The position numbers were made by a program, and so were the translations under genes. From NCBI RefSeq assembly GCF_001655005.1, contig NZ_LXET01000038.1, forward strand, positions 1-64,000: 64,000 bases of DNA, given 5' to 3'. Below, in pieces: positions 33,959-43,092 of the stretch; position 1 is the stretch's first letter; each line of letters starts with the position of its first letter. The notes beneath the pieces were generated by a model. That model was not told where the DNA came from. It searched no databases and saw only the letters and a program-made list of their open reading frames with translations. This DNA comes from Hafnia paralvei ATCC 29927. GTDB lineage: Bacteria; Pseudomonadota; Gammaproteobacteria; Enterobacterales; Enterobacteriaceae.

Positions 33959-34840
33959 ATGGAAATAAAACTACATGCAAATGCAACGACTACGCCGCGC
34001 ATCCGTCGCTATATTCAGCAGTCCGATAAGAGCGACCGTGTATTGGCACAGGAGCTTGGCATCTCTGTCGCTACGGTACGTCGCTGGCGTCAGAGGCAAG
34101 ACGTGGCCGATCAGCACACCGCACCAAAAAACGTGCACAAGGTATTGAGACCAGAGCAAAGTCTGCTGATCAACTGGCTGAGACAAAAGCTCATGATGCC
34201 GCTTGATGAATTGCTAATATTCGTCAATGCGGGAATGCAGCAAAGTGTTTCGCGAGCGGGTTTAGATCGTTATTTACGCCGCGGCGAGTTGGCGCATATG
34301 AATGTGCTAGAGGCCAGAGAACTACGTGGTAAAAAAGCGCTTAAAGCGGGGATTAAGCCGGGAAAATTACGGTTGTTTTATCAGCGAGTGAGTCTGTTAC
34401 CCGAGGATGGCGGCGAGCATCATGTTTTGTGGGCACAAGAGGAGGTCAGTGGTTGGATTGCAGCACGCGCCTTTGCCGGTGCCTCGCCTATGCTGGTGGT
34501 ACATTGGCTAACGTCGCTGATGGCGGAAGTGCCTGCTGCTATACAATCTATTGAGACTGAAAATAAAAAGCTTTTCGGAAACGAATTGTCGCCCGATCAT
34601 CCATTACAGAAATGGAGTGCTGAGCAGGGCTTACCTCTGACATTACGGGCTGAAGATACCACCGATATCACTCTAAGATTAGAGTGTGCGTTGAGCGAAT
34701 TAATCCCTGCGCTTGTCGCGATGGATTTAGATAGTTATTTGCAACAGATAAGTGTTCAGTACAACCAACAGTGGCCGCAGAAGAAATTAGGCAACATGAC
34801 GCCTGAAATGTTTTGGGCAAGGCAGGGGGATTCTTATTAA
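33959..34840 (+). CDS. IS481-type transposase-derived protein, DDE lost; candidate regulator
   Basis: A 293-residue protein. The N-terminal part is an IS481-type helix-turn-helix: HANATTTPRIRRYIQ, then LAQELGISVATVRRWRQR at about 29-46, LRPEQSLLINWLRQKLMMPLDELL and VSRAGLDRYLRRGEL. The rest keeps the integrase-core outline and the typical ending YNQQWPQKKLGNMTPEMFW. The catalytic positions are changed: the first Asp region reads YQRVSLLP (141-148) and the TDNG-F motif reads IETENKKLF (198-206). It cannot be an active DDE transposase. The frame is intact, GGGGGA precedes the ATG at 33959, no terminal repeats flank it, and it is divergent from the PTS operon. This is where a transcription regulator would sit. 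Regulation of that operon is inference. Confidence 0.8.
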   Translation: MEIKLHANATTTPRIRRYIQQSDKSDRVLAQELGISVATVRRWRQRQDVADQHTAPKNVHKVLRPEQSLLINWLRQKLMMPLDELLIFVNAGMQQSVSRAGLDRYLRRGELAHMNVLEARELRGKKALKAGIKPGKLRLFYQRVSLLPEDGGEHHVLWAQEEVSGWIAARAFAGASPMLVVHWLTSLMAEVPAAIQSIETENKKLFGNELSPDHPLQKWSAEQGLPLTLRAEDTTDITLRLECALSELIPALVAMDLDSYLQQISVQYNQQWPQKKLGNMTPEMFWARQGDSY

Positions 34841-34884
34841 CGTACGGCGGAGGCTTCAGTATTTTGTATATTAGAGGTGTGACA

Positions 34885-34918
34885 CCCGAGAATCTCATGG
34901 TGAAGTGAGAGACTCGGG
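34885..34918. terminator. hairpin between the IS481-derived gene and sdaA
   Basis: CCCGAG / CTCGGG plus an inner CTCA / TGAG pairing form a two-part stem between convergent genes. No long T-run is present. Confidence 0.5.
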
Positions 34919-34931
34919 CTTAAGAACTTAC

Positions 34932-36296
34932 TTAATCACACTGAACTTTAATGGCCAAACCACCGCGAGAGGTTTCGCGGTATTTCGCATTCATGTCTTT
35001 ACCGGTTTCATACATCGTTTCGATGACTTTATCCAGAGAAACACGTGGCTCAGAGGTTCGCTGTAATGCCATGCGCGATGCGTTGATCGCTTTAACCGAT
35101 GCAATGGCGTTACGTTCGATGCAAGGAACCTGAACCTGACCCGCAACAGGGTCACAGGTCAGCCCCAAGTTGTGTTCCATTCCGATTTCAGCGGCGACAC
35201 ATACTTGCTCTGGGCTACCGCCAAGCAGCTCGGTCAGGCCTGCAGCGGCCATTGAGCAGGCAACGCCCACTTCCCCCTGACAACCGACTTCGGCACCTGA
35301 GATTGACGCGTTCATTTTGTACAGTGCACCCACTGCGCCGGAAGCTAAGAAGTAACGCACAAACACTTCTGGCGTAACAGGTTCAATAAAGTGGTTATAG
35401 TAGGCCAATACCGCAGGAACGATCCCGCAGGCACCATTGGTTGGCGCTGTAACGACGCGCCCGCCAGCGGCGTTTTCCTCGTTAACCGCCAAGGCAAACA
35501 TATTTACCCAGTCGATAACGGTCATTGGATCTTTGTCATATTTGTCGGTCGTAACCAACATACGGCGTAGGGCTGAGGCACGACGCGGCACGCGTAATGG
35601 CCCCGGCAATAGACCTTCGGTGTTTAAACCACGATCGATGCAGGCCTGCATGGTTGCCCATACGTCACCAAAGTAAGCATAGATCTCTTCTTTGGTATGC
35701 AGAGCCAATTCATTCTTCATGACTAACCCGCTGATAGACAAGCCGGTTTCTTTGCAATGATCCAGCAGTTCTTGGGCTGAATGGAACGGATAAGGTACGG
35801 TAACGCCGCCAGCCTGATCTTTGCCGAAGTGTTCTTCGTCAACGATAAAGCCACCGCCGATAGAGTAATAGGTTTTGCTGTAGATCACCTTGTCACCGGC
35901 AAACGCATGAATTTGCATGCCGTTTTCGTGCAGGGACAGGTTGTCGCTGCGGAAATTCATTCCGCCTTCACGTGGGAAATCAACCTCATGCTGGCCATTA
36001 GCCAACAGCAGGCGCTGACGTTGCTCGACGTCGCGAATAAAGCCCGGGATTGCGTCAATATCAACGGTGTCAGGCATATTGCCCGCCAAACCCATGATGA
36101 TCGCAATGTCAGTATGATGGCCTTTCCCCGTCAGGGAAAGAGAGCCATAAACATCGACGGAAATGCGCGTGACAGAAGGTAGCAACCCTTTATCAATCAG
36201 ATCGTCGACAAACTGTTTGCCGGCTTTCATCGGGCCCACGGTATGTGAACTAGAAGGGCCGATACCGATCTTAAACATGTCGAAAACGCTAATCAC
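34932..36296 (-). CDS. sdaA: L-serine dehydratase (iron-sulfur)
   Basis: A 454-residue single-chain L-serine ammonia-lyase that makes pyruvate and ammonia. The N-terminal beta domain has FKIGIGPSSSHTVGPMKAG at about 8-26. The C-terminal alpha domain has the Cys residues expected to bind a 4Fe-4S cluster: NGACGIVPA, GCQGEVGVACSMAAAG and GLTCDPVAG. The start is GTG with AGGAG eight bases upstream. In E. coli it neighbours pdeD (yoaD) and nudL. Here the glycosylasparaginase operon and its divergent gene are inserted on the pdeD side. E. coli sdaA responds to Lrp, leucine and glycine. Confidence 0.97.
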   Translation of the reverse strand: MISVFDMFKIGIGPSSSHTVGPMKAGKQFVDDLIDKGLLPSVTRISVDVYGSLSLTGKGHHTDIAIIMGLAGNMPDTVDIDAIPGFIRDVEQRQRLLLANGQHEVDFPREGGMNFRSDNLSLHENGMQIHAFAGDKVIYSKTYYSIGGGFIVDEEHFGKDQAGGVTVPYPFHSAQELLDHCKETGLSISGLVMKNELALHTKEEIYAYFGDVWATMQACIDRGLNTEGLLPGPLRVPRRASALRRMLVTTDKYDKDPMTVIDWVNMFALAVNEENAAGGRVVTAPTNGACGIVPAVLAYYNHFIEPVTPEVFVRYFLASGAVGALYKMNASISGAEVGCQGEVGVACSMAAAGLTELLGGSPEQVCVAAEIGMEHNLGLTCDPVAGQVQVPCIERNAIASVKAINASRMALQRTSEPRVSLDKVIETMYETGKDMNAKYRETSRGGLAIKVQCD

Positions 36297-36985
36297 GTTG
36301 GGACTCCTTAGTAGACATTGTTCTCATAAGAACACCGAGTGCTCCGTGAGATGCTGTCTTTATATAAAAGTTATTATACCCGTTATAGGGTACAGACTGC
36401 GGATAACGGATTTGCCACCGTTGGTCCGTGGTTTTTTCTGGTGCTTTTGCTCTAACGTCCAATGCTTTTGCTGCCGTGGAAGCAGGTTCACATTATAAAA
36501 ATTAATGTAACATTTCGCATCATGGTCACGTCATGATAAAAACGCGCCAACAATAGCCGAACTTTATGGGTGACGCACGTCCAATCCTTCATTTTATCTA
36601 TCTCAAACGCAAAAAAATCGATTAACCCTACATCGGGTAAGGATTGGGCGCGTATTTATGCGACAAATACGTCCTATTTTCACTGGGCCTTAAGCAAAAT
36701 CAGACCGGGTATGATGAAAAAAATCTCGCTCTGTACATCTCGCATTTCATAGTGACTTATCAATGATATTGCGGCATATGCCAGATAAATCAAGCGACGA
36801 CGGGCGAATTTACCCGTATTTACCAAAGGTTATTGTATTTACTTTAGCCGATCACAGAAAAAAGAGAGTGACTGGGATCGAGGAATACCTAATCAGTCCG
36901 AATGGATGAGGGAAATTTAGCTTTGGATTAGTTTTTTTGATGAAAATAAGAGGCGAAGAATTCGATTGTCACCAGAGATAATAGA
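36297..36985. other. sdaA upstream intergenic region
   Basis: About 690 bp without a credible gene. It must contain the sdaA promoter. CTAATC near 36889 and GATTAGTTTTTTT near 36927 could form a weak terminator-like hairpin, which might end an unseen small transcript or serve no purpose. Confidence 0.4.
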
Positions 36986-37558
36986 CTAACAATGAACCTG
37001 CTGAGCGAGCCGACGAATGATGGCTGCCGTCATTCCCCAAACAAAAAAACGCTCATACCACGAGAGATAAACTCGGTGGTTGTGGCCACGTCGGTGAATG
37101 TCTAGCGGGTGGTAGCGTGAGAGTGCGAGAGCCTCATGAAGTGGCATTTCAAATACCGCAGCAACTTCGTCCTCGCTGGCGATTGGTGTGATGTCGGCTG
37201 GCAGCAGGCCGACGATAGGGGTCACGTGAAAACCGGTTATGCTATCCACCGCGGGAAGCTGCCCAAGGATATGAACAGATTCTGGCGGCAGTGCGATTTC
37301 TTCATGAGCCTCACGCAGGGCGGTGTAAATCAGTGAACCGTCGGTGATGTCGGCTGCGCCGCCAGGGAAGGCGACTTGACCAGCATGTTTGCGTAGATGG
37401 CTAGATCGCTGAGTTAATAGCAGCGTGGGCCGTGGGCGATTGACTATCGGGATGAGCACCGCTGCTTGACGTAGGTTATGCCCTTCATGGGTCGGTAAAG
37501 GCGACTGAAGCTGAAAGCGTGTCACAAATTCAGCGAGCTCAGGGCTAAGCTGCATCAT
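36986..37558 (-). CDS. nudL: Nudix CoA pyrophosphatase
   Basis: A 190-residue Nudix hydrolase. The Nudix box runs from FPGGAADITDG to REAHEEI at about 64-88. The family-specific upstream motif LLTQRSSHLRKHAGQVAFPGG places it with CoA pyrophosphatases (E. coli YeaB/NudL). It cleaves coenzyme A to phosphopantetheine and 3',5'-ADP. The ATG overlaps the pabB stop by four bases (ATGA), giving translational coupling as in E. coli. Confidence 0.95.
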   Translation of the reverse strand: MMQLSPELAEFVTRFQLQSPLPTHEGHNLRQAAVLIPIVNRPRPTLLLTQRSSHLRKHAGQVAFPGGAADITDGSLIYTALREAHEEIALPPESVHILGQLPAVDSITGFHVTPIVGLLPADITPIASEDEVAAVFEMPLHEALALSRYHPLDIHRRGHNHRVYLSWYERFFVWGMTAAIIRRLAQQVHC

Positions 37559-38946
37559 GACAATATCTCCATATCACCAAGTATCGGCAAGATTTTCCCT
37601 ACCTTGTCAAAGGCTTCCTGATACTCCGCGTCAACCTGACTGTCGGCCACAATACCACCGCCAGCCCAGCAATGTATTTGGCCGTTTTCGGCTAATAACG
37701 TGCGAATGGTGATGCTTGTATCCATATTGCCACAGCAACTGATATAGCCAATGCTGCCACAGTAGGCATTACGCCGGTGAGGCTCGAGTTCCTCGATGAT
37801 TTGCATGGCACGAATTTTTGGTGCACCGGTGATAGAGCCACCAGGGAAGCAGGCGCGTAATAAATCAGTCGCGTTGAGCGTTTCTGGCAACGTAGCCGTG
37901 ATAGTGCTAACCAAATGGTGCACGGCGGGAAAAGGCTCAACCACAAACAGTTCAGGCACCCGCACGCTGCCGGCTAGTGCGACTCTGCCAACGTCGTTTC
38001 GCATCAAATCGACAATCATCAAATTTTCAGCCTGATCTTTCTTGGAATCAGCCAGCTTCTGCGCTTGGATTTTATCGGCCTGTGGATCGGCTAAGCGAGG
38101 CAGGGTACCTTTGATGGGGCGTGTTGAAATCTGCTTTTGTTCCAATTGCAAAAAACGCTCGGGAGAAACGCTTAGAATCGCACTGTTCGGCAGGCGGATA
38201 AAGGCGGAGAAGGGGGCGCGATTTTGCGCATTTAAGCGTAAAAAGGCTTGCCACTCGTCGCCCTGATAGCGAGCACTAAAACGCTGAGTGAGGTTAATTT
38301 GATAACAATCACCGGCGTGCAGGTAGTCGTGAATTTGGGCAAAACGTTGGTCATATTCGGCTTTGGTGAGATTAGCCTGCCAGCCAGACGTCAGTTGAAA
38401 ATGTTGAGGTGGCTGAGTTGTCTGGCGGCTCAGCCAGTCAAGCCGAGACTGTGCATCACCATGAGCCAGCAGCGTTAAACGCTTGAGTTGATGATCGGCA
38501 ACTAACGCCCAGTCATAAATGCCTACCGCCATATCCGGCGTAGTGAGATCGGCGAGAGCTAACGCAGGCAACGTTTCAAAACGGCGTCCGAGATCGTATC
38601 CCCATAGGCCAACGGCACCACCACAAAACGGTGTGTCTTCTTGCTCACTCATCTTTGGGAGCAGTCGCTGTAGTTCTTCTTGCACGAGAGAGAGGGGATC
38701 CCGCGTGCTGTAACGCACTTCACCCTGTTCTGCGACGGCGGTTTGTTCACCGCGCGTGGTTAATGTCAGAATCGGCTGGGCAACCAGAATATCAAAACGG
38801 TTATGCGGATGGCTTGCCCCACCAGAATAAAGCAACATCGCCCACGGTTGCTGCGCAAGTGGCGCAAAATAATGCAGAATGGCATCCGGGGTATACTTTA
38901 AATCAATGCGTGACAGCGAAGCAGACGATGAGGTAGTGGCATTCAT
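37555..38946 (-). CDS. pabB: aminodeoxychorismate synthase component I
   Basis: A 463-residue chorismate-binding enzyme that, with the PabA glutaminase, makes 4-amino-4-deoxychorismate for folate synthesis. The catalytic Lys is in TRPIKGTLPR (Lys279), the feature separating PabB from anthranilate synthase TrpE. ENLMIVDLMRNDVGRVA, FPGGSITGAPKIRAM and AGGGIVADSQVDAEYQE complete the active site. The N-terminus MNATTSS is slightly longer than in E. coli and its Shine-Dalgarno sequence is weak. It is divergent from yoaH and overlaps nudL. Confidence 0.96.
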   Translation of the reverse strand: MNATTSSSASLSRIDLKYTPDAILHYFAPLAQQPWAMLLYSGGASHPHNRFDILVAQPILTLTTRGEQTAVAEQGEVRYSTRDPLSLVQEELQRLLPKMSEQEDTPFCGGAVGLWGYDLGRRFETLPALALADLTTPDMAVGIYDWALVADHQLKRLTLLAHGDAQSRLDWLSRQTTQPPQHFQLTSGWQANLTKAEYDQRFAQIHDYLHAGDCYQINLTQRFSARYQGDEWQAFLRLNAQNRAPFSAFIRLPNSAILSVSPERFLQLEQKQISTRPIKGTLPRLADPQADKIQAQKLADSKKDQAENLMIVDLMRNDVGRVALAGSVRVPELFVVEPFPAVHHLVSTITATLPETLNATDLLRACFPGGSITGAPKIRAMQIIEELEPHRRNAYCGSIGYISCCGNMDTSITIRTLLAENGQIHCWAGGGIVADSQVDAEYQEAFDKVGKILPILGDMEILS

Positions 38947-39131
38947 GAACGATAGATCACTTTTATTTGTTATGCAGGTTTTGCCTGTTCAAGCATATAT
39001 AAGGCGATCATAAGCCTACCACAAATCAGCGGCAAGATTAGGTGTTAAATGGCCATGCAATGTCTAGGCTTGTGGCGGGATTACCGCTATACTCACGCCC
39101 CCGTATTAACATTCAGCAGCAGGAGTTATTG

Positions 39132-39314
39132 ATGAACAGCGGAATGCCAGCGTTATCACATACAGAACAGCAAGTGGCTGCCGATCGCATTCATAGACTG
39201 ATGGAGCAAGGTATGAGCAGCGGTGAAGCCATCGCTCAGGTCGCCGCGGAAATTCGCGCCAACCATACCGGTGCACATATTCAAGTCTCGTTTGATGACG
39301 AAGACGAAGATTAA
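39132..39314 (+). CDS. yoaH: YoaH family protein (UPF0181)
   Basis: A 60-residue acidic protein matching E. coli YoaH (59 residues): HTEQQVAADRIHRLMEQGMS, SGEAIAQVAAEIRANH and an Asp/Glu-rich tail. The start at 39132 has AGGAG at seven bases. The frame is open 30 codons further upstream, but that part is unrelated to the family. It lies between pabB and purT as in E. coli. Function is unknown. Confidence 0.94.
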   Translation: MNSGMPALSHTEQQVAADRIHRLMEQGMSSGEAIAQVAAEIRANHTGAHIQVSFDDEDED

Positions 39315-39357
39315 TCAGTCAGAAAGCGGCGCGGACTCCTTTCCGCGCCCCTATGTT

Positions 39358-40536
39358 TTATCCCTTCACTACAACGCTATTGCTGACCTGTTTAGCGAGC
39401 GCAATGGCTTTCTCAACGGTTTCATCATAGGCCAGCGCGACCCCTAAACGACGTGTGCCGTCAATTTCAGGTTTGCCGAATAATCTCAGCTGTGTCTGCG
39501 ATTGCAGTGCATTGCGTGTGTTGTCAAAAACGACATCATTGCTGTGCAGTCGGGGCAGGATCACCGAAGAGGCGCTTGGACCAAATTGGCGGATTGTGCC
39601 GATAGGTAAACCGAGGAAAGCGCGCACATGCAGCGCAAATTCTGATAAATCTTGAGAAATCAGTGTAACCATACCGGTATCGTGCGGGCGAGGTGACACT
39701 TCGCTGAAAATGACGTCATCACCGCAAACAAAAAGCTCAACCCCAAACAGACCATAACCACCTAACGCGGTGACCACTTTACCGGCAATGTCGTGTGCTT
39801 TTGCCAACGCGATATCGCTCATGGCCTGTGGCTGCCAAGATTCGCGATAGTCACCGTCTTGCTGGCGATGTCCAATGGGCGCGCAGAAGTGTAAGCCGTC
39901 GCAGGCATTGATCGTCAGCAGCGTAATTTCAAAATCGAACTTTACTAAGCCTTCAACAATAACTTTGCCTTCGCCGGAACGGCCTCCGGATTGTGCATAC
40001 TGCCACGCCTGTGCCATGTTGTCGGCACTGCGGATCAGGCTTTGTCCTTTACCTGATGAGCTCATCACTGGTTTGATAATGCAGGGGAAACCGACTTCCT
40101 GTGCAGCCTCATTGAACTCGTTTTCTGTATCGGCAAAACGATAGCGGGATGTAGGCAATTGAAGTGTCTCAGCGGCAAGACGACGTATACCTTCGCGATT
40201 CATGGTGAGTTGAGTGGCTCGAGCACAAGGAACGACTTTTTGACCATCGCGTTCAAGCTCTACCAGCATCGACGTCGCAATCGCTTCAATTTCCGGCACG
40301 ATAAAGTCAGGCCGTTCGCGTTCAATCACCGCCTTCAGTGCCTGGCCGTCAAGCATGTTAACCACGTGACTGCGATGTGCAACCTGCATAGCCGGTGCAT
40401 CGGGATAGCGGTCAACGGCGATGACCTCGATACCCAAACGCTGGCATTCGATAGCTACTTCTTTGCCTAATTCCCCTGAGCCCAACAGCATGACGCGGGT
40501 AGCATGTGGGCGCAGCGCGGTTCCAATTGACAACAT
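39358..40536 (-). CDS. purT: formate-dependent GAR transformylase PurT
   Basis: A 392-residue ATP-grasp enzyme that formylates glycinamide ribonucleotide using formate and ATP in purine synthesis. The start MLSIGTALRPHATRVMLLGS aligns with E. coli PurT; the ATG three codons earlier overlaps the Shine-Dalgarno sequence and was rejected. VMLLGSGELGKEVAIECQRL, KPVMSSSGKGQSLIRS (nucleotide loop), GLFGVELFVCGDDVIFSEVSPRPHDTGMVTL (metal ligands) and RLFGKPEIDGTRRLGVALA are family blocks. A PurR box lies 45 bp upstream. Confidence 0.97.
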   Translation of the reverse strand: MLSIGTALRPHATRVMLLGSGELGKEVAIECQRLGIEVIAVDRYPDAPAMQVAHRSHVVNMLDGQALKAVIERERPDFIVPEIEAIATSMLVELERDGQKVVPCARATQLTMNREGIRRLAAETLQLPTSRYRFADTENEFNEAAQEVGFPCIIKPVMSSSGKGQSLIRSADNMAQAWQYAQSGGRSGEGKVIVEGLVKFDFEITLLTINACDGLHFCAPIGHRQQDGDYRESWQPQAMSDIALAKAHDIAGKVVTALGGYGLFGVELFVCGDDVIFSEVSPRPHDTGMVTLISQDLSEFALHVRAFLGLPIGTIRQFGPSASSVILPRLHSNDVVFDNTRNALQSQTQLRLFGKPEIDGTRRLGVALAYDETVEKAIALAKQVSNSVVVKG

Positions 40537-40580
40537 AATGATCATCCTAAGTTCGAGCCAAAAAGTCAGGCGCAGTATAT

Positions 40581-40596
40581 ACGAAAACGTTTGCGT
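40581..40596 (-). promoter_or_regulatory. PurR box of purT
   Basis: On the minus strand the sequence reads ACGCAAACGTTTTCGT, matching the PurR operator consensus ACGCAAACGTTTNCGT. A TATACT just downstream may be the -10. E. coli purT is repressed by PurR with hypoxanthine or guanine. Confidence 0.88.
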
Positions 40597-40963
40597 ATTG
40601 GCATCCGATTCTATTTAGCCACTGAAAAAAGAACAACAAATGCTTTTTGTTAGATTAGGCGGCGTTTTTTGCGGCAGATAAGTGGACTAAAAGCACATAG
40701 CTGACTAATTATTGTTGGGTGTCATTAGTTTGCAATTCAGATTAATGACAAGGAATACAGTGATAAGGCGCAAAAATATATTTTTCAGCGCGAAAGCCTT
40801 TAGGCTCGTTGAAAGTTTATTGTTTATTTGTATGATAATTATATTGTATGATGATTGCAGCCTTAGGTGGGGCGGGATCCCCTCCCTGTGTTGAATTTTG
40901 GTAGATTGAAAACAGTTATGGCCGCGCAGCAGGAGGGTTAGTGCGGTATAGGGGATGTAAGCA
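40597..40963. other. purT-cfa divergent intergenic region
   Basis: About 370 bp, mostly AT-rich, with a GC-rich block GGGGCGGGATCCCC near 40870 in the cfa leader that can fold into a short hairpin. E. coli cfa has a sigma-70 and a sigma-S promoter here and an sRNA-controlled long leader. I cannot place the promoters firmly. Confidence 0.45.
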
Positions 40964-42115
40964 ATGAGTTCGACATGTGTTATTGATTCAGAAATAAAAG
41001 CAGATAACTGGTACCGAATCGCTGAGGAAATGCTTAGCCAAGCGGGGATCACGATTAACGGCAATCAACCACAGGATATCCGAGTCAAAAATCCCGAGTT
41101 TTTTCATCGCGTGTTACAAGAGGGATCTTTGGGGCTGGGCGAAAGCTATATGGATGGCTGGTGGGAATGTGACCGCCTAGATATATTTTTCCAACGTATT
41201 TTAGCCGCCGAGCTTGATACACATTTGCCTAAACATTTCAGTGATATTGTGCGTATTGCCTCAGCGCGTATCTTTAATTATCAAACTCGCAAACGGGCAT
41301 GGATCGTAGGCAAAGAGCACTACGATTTAGGCAACGATCTATTTTCTCGTATGCTTGATCCCTATATGCAGTACTCCTGCGCCTATTGGAAAGATGCCGA
41401 AACGCTTGAACAAGCTCAGCAAGCCAAGCTGCGGATGATCTGCGAAAAACTTCAGCTCAAACCGGGGATGAAGTTGCTGGATATTGGCTGTGGGTGGGGC
41501 GGATTAGCACAGTTCGCCGCGCAAGAATACGGTGTTTCTGTACAGGGCGTAACCATTTCTGCTGAGCAGCAGAAAATGGCTCAAGACCGTTGTGCGGGGC
41601 TTGATGTCAAAATATTGCTACAAGATTACCGTGATTTGGATGAGCAGTTTGATCGCATCGTATCGGTAGGGATGTTTGAGCATGTTGGACCTAAAAACTA
41701 CCGTACCTATTTCGAAGTGGTTGCTAAAAATCTGAAACCAGATGGGTTATTTTTGTTGCATACCATCGGTTCCAACCAAACCGACCTCAATGTTGATCCA
41801 TGGATTAATAAGTATATCTTCCCGAATGGATGCTTACCTTCAGTGGCACATATTGCTTCGAAAAGCGAAGATCTGTTTGTTTTGGAAGACTGGCACAATT
41901 TTGGCTGTGATTATGATCGCACGCTAATGGCATGGTATGACGCATTCCAGCAAAGCTGGCCAGAGATTAAAGATAACTACAGCGATCGTTTTTATCGCAT
42001 GTTTACCTATTATTTGAATGCCTGCGCTGGTGCGTTTCGTGCGCGAAACATCCAGCTATGGCAGGTGTTGCTAAGTCCGAAAGGGGTGGAGGGCGGAATT
42101 CGCGTTCCTCGCTAA
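40964..42115 (+). CDS. cfa: cyclopropane-fatty-acyl-phospholipid synthase
   Basis: A 383-residue SAM-dependent enzyme that adds a methylene to unsaturated acyl chains of membrane phospholipids as cells enter stationary phase or face acid. The N-terminal lipid-binding domain includes LGLGESYMDGWWECDRLD. The catalytic domain has KEHYDLGNDLF, YMQYSCAYWKDA (Cys139), LLDIGCGWGG (SAM site, 171-180) and SVGMFEHVGPKNY. The length and the sequence throughout match E. coli Cfa (382). GGGGA lies eight bases before the ATG. Confidence 0.97.
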   Translation: MSSTCVIDSEIKADNWYRIAEEMLSQAGITINGNQPQDIRVKNPEFFHRVLQEGSLGLGESYMDGWWECDRLDIFFQRILAAELDTHLPKHFSDIVRIASARIFNYQTRKRAWIVGKEHYDLGNDLFSRMLDPYMQYSCAYWKDAETLEQAQQAKLRMICEKLQLKPGMKLLDIGCGWGGLAQFAAQEYGVSVQGVTISAEQQKMAQDRCAGLDVKILLQDYRDLDEQFDRIVSVGMFEHVGPKNYRTYFEVVAKNLKPDGLFLLHTIGSNQTDLNVDPWINKYIFPNGCLPSVAHIASKSEDLFVLEDWHNFGCDYDRTLMAWYDAFQQSWPEIKDNYSDRFYRMFTYYLNACAGAFRARNIQLWQVLLSPKGVEGGIRVPR

Positions 42116-42136
42116 CATGCCTTTTAACGTGAGTTA

Positions 42137-42164
42137 AAAAACCGCAGCGTGGCTGCGGTTTTTT
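42137..42164 (+). terminator. Rho-independent terminator of cfa
   Basis: The stem AACCGCAGC / GCTGCGGTT with a 3-nt loop is followed by a T-run. Confidence 0.9.
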
Positions 42165-42763
42165 GCTTGTAACACAAGGTGGAATAAAATGTTCATAGAT
42201 TCTAGATAGCATCGTTGATGTTTACTCCTTGAGCACTTCATCTTAAAAACAAACCTATCGTAATTGACTCTTCCTCACCTTTTCTGGATACCATCATAAT
42301 AGCATGGGGTTATATTGTCTTATTTCACACCGGTAGTCGCGTCCTGATTCAGCCTATTTTCTCAACAGTGAAGTTGTATTTGTGACACGTGTCTCGGTTT
42401 TATTTGCTAATGTTTTTGCTTAGACATAAAAAATAATGTAAGACATGCGGTTTTATTTTATTCTATTGATTAATAATGTTTTATTTAAATTTTCAGATGA
42501 TTGCATAAGCTAATATTTAGCAATTAAAAGAAAAAGAGAAGATATAATCTGAAGCATTTAAGCTTTGCTCGCTTTCGTTATGAAATATTTGCGCTGAGCA
42601 TAAAACTATGCGTTAATAGCGTCGCCTGAAAACTCTGCGCACTGGTCTTAGATTTGACCTACCCAATGCTTAGATTTATATTTTCACTTATTTTTTGATG
42701 GGTGTTTAATTATTTCTCAGCAAAGTCAGGTCTTGTCAGTTACGCGGGATAATAGGTCTACCA
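42165..42763. other. long AT-rich leader of the second cold-shock gene
   Basis: About 600 bp without a credible gene. Part is probably a long 5' untranslated region of the cold-shock gene, as is common in this family. No cold-box sequence was recognised. Confidence 0.4.
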
Positions 42764-42778
42764 TGCCCTTTAAGGGCA
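42764..42778 (+). promoter_or_regulatory. leader inverted repeat of second cold-shock gene
   Basis: TGCCCTT-T-AAGGGCA is a 7-bp perfect inverted repeat 27 bp before the ATG. It parallels CGCCCTAGGGCG, 30 bp before cspC. Confidence 0.45.
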
Positions 42779-42804
42779 AGCAATTTTAAGTAAAGGAAAG
42801 TTCA

Positions 42805-43014
42805 ATGAGCAAGAAAACTGGTCACGTTAAATGGTTTAACGAAAGCAAAGGATTTGGCTTCATCACTCCTGCTGATGGTTCCAAAGATGTATTCGTCCAT
42901 TTCTCTGCCATCAAGAGTGACGGCTTCAAAACTCTGGCTGAAGGCCAGCAGGTAGAATTCGCCATTCAGGACAGCCCACGTGGCCCGTCTGCGGCTGATG
43001 TTATTGCGCTGTAA
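42805..43014 (+). CDS. cold-shock protein, CspE/CspC-like paralogue
   Basis: A 69-residue cold-shock domain with RNP1 KGFGFITP and RNP2 VFVHFSAI. It differs from the CspC of this window in both termini (MSKKTGHVKWFN and SAADVIAL) and resembles E. coli CspE most. It is an RNA chaperone or antiterminator type protein. AAAGGAAAG is the Shine-Dalgarno region. It is monocistronic, with a terminator right after. Whether it is cold-inducible is not visible from the coding sequence. Confidence 0.92.
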   Translation: MSKKTGHVKWFNESKGFGFITPADGSKDVFVHFSAIKSDGFKTLAEGQQVEFAIQDSPRGPSAADVIAL

Positions 43015-43038
43015 TTAAGCTGATATTATCATGCTGAC

Positions 43039-43063
43039 AAAACCCGCCGAGTGCGGGTTTTTT
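43039..43063 (+). terminator. Rho-independent terminator of cold-shock gene
   Basis: The stem AAAACCCGC / GCGGGTTTT with a 5-nt loop and a T-run. It closely resembles the cspC terminator at 19204-19230. Confidence 0.9.
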
Positions 43064-43092
43064 GCATTTTAGCCTCAGAATGGATCCAAGCA

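Noticed and set aside
33959..34840. Active IS481 insertion sequence
   Set aside because: Catalytic acidic motifs are replaced and no terminal inverted repeats or target duplication were seen on either side, so it was treated as a domesticated gene.
36570..36752. 60-codon plus-strand frame upstream of sdaA
   Set aside because: No ribosome-binding site or coding-like composition in an AT-rich promoter region.
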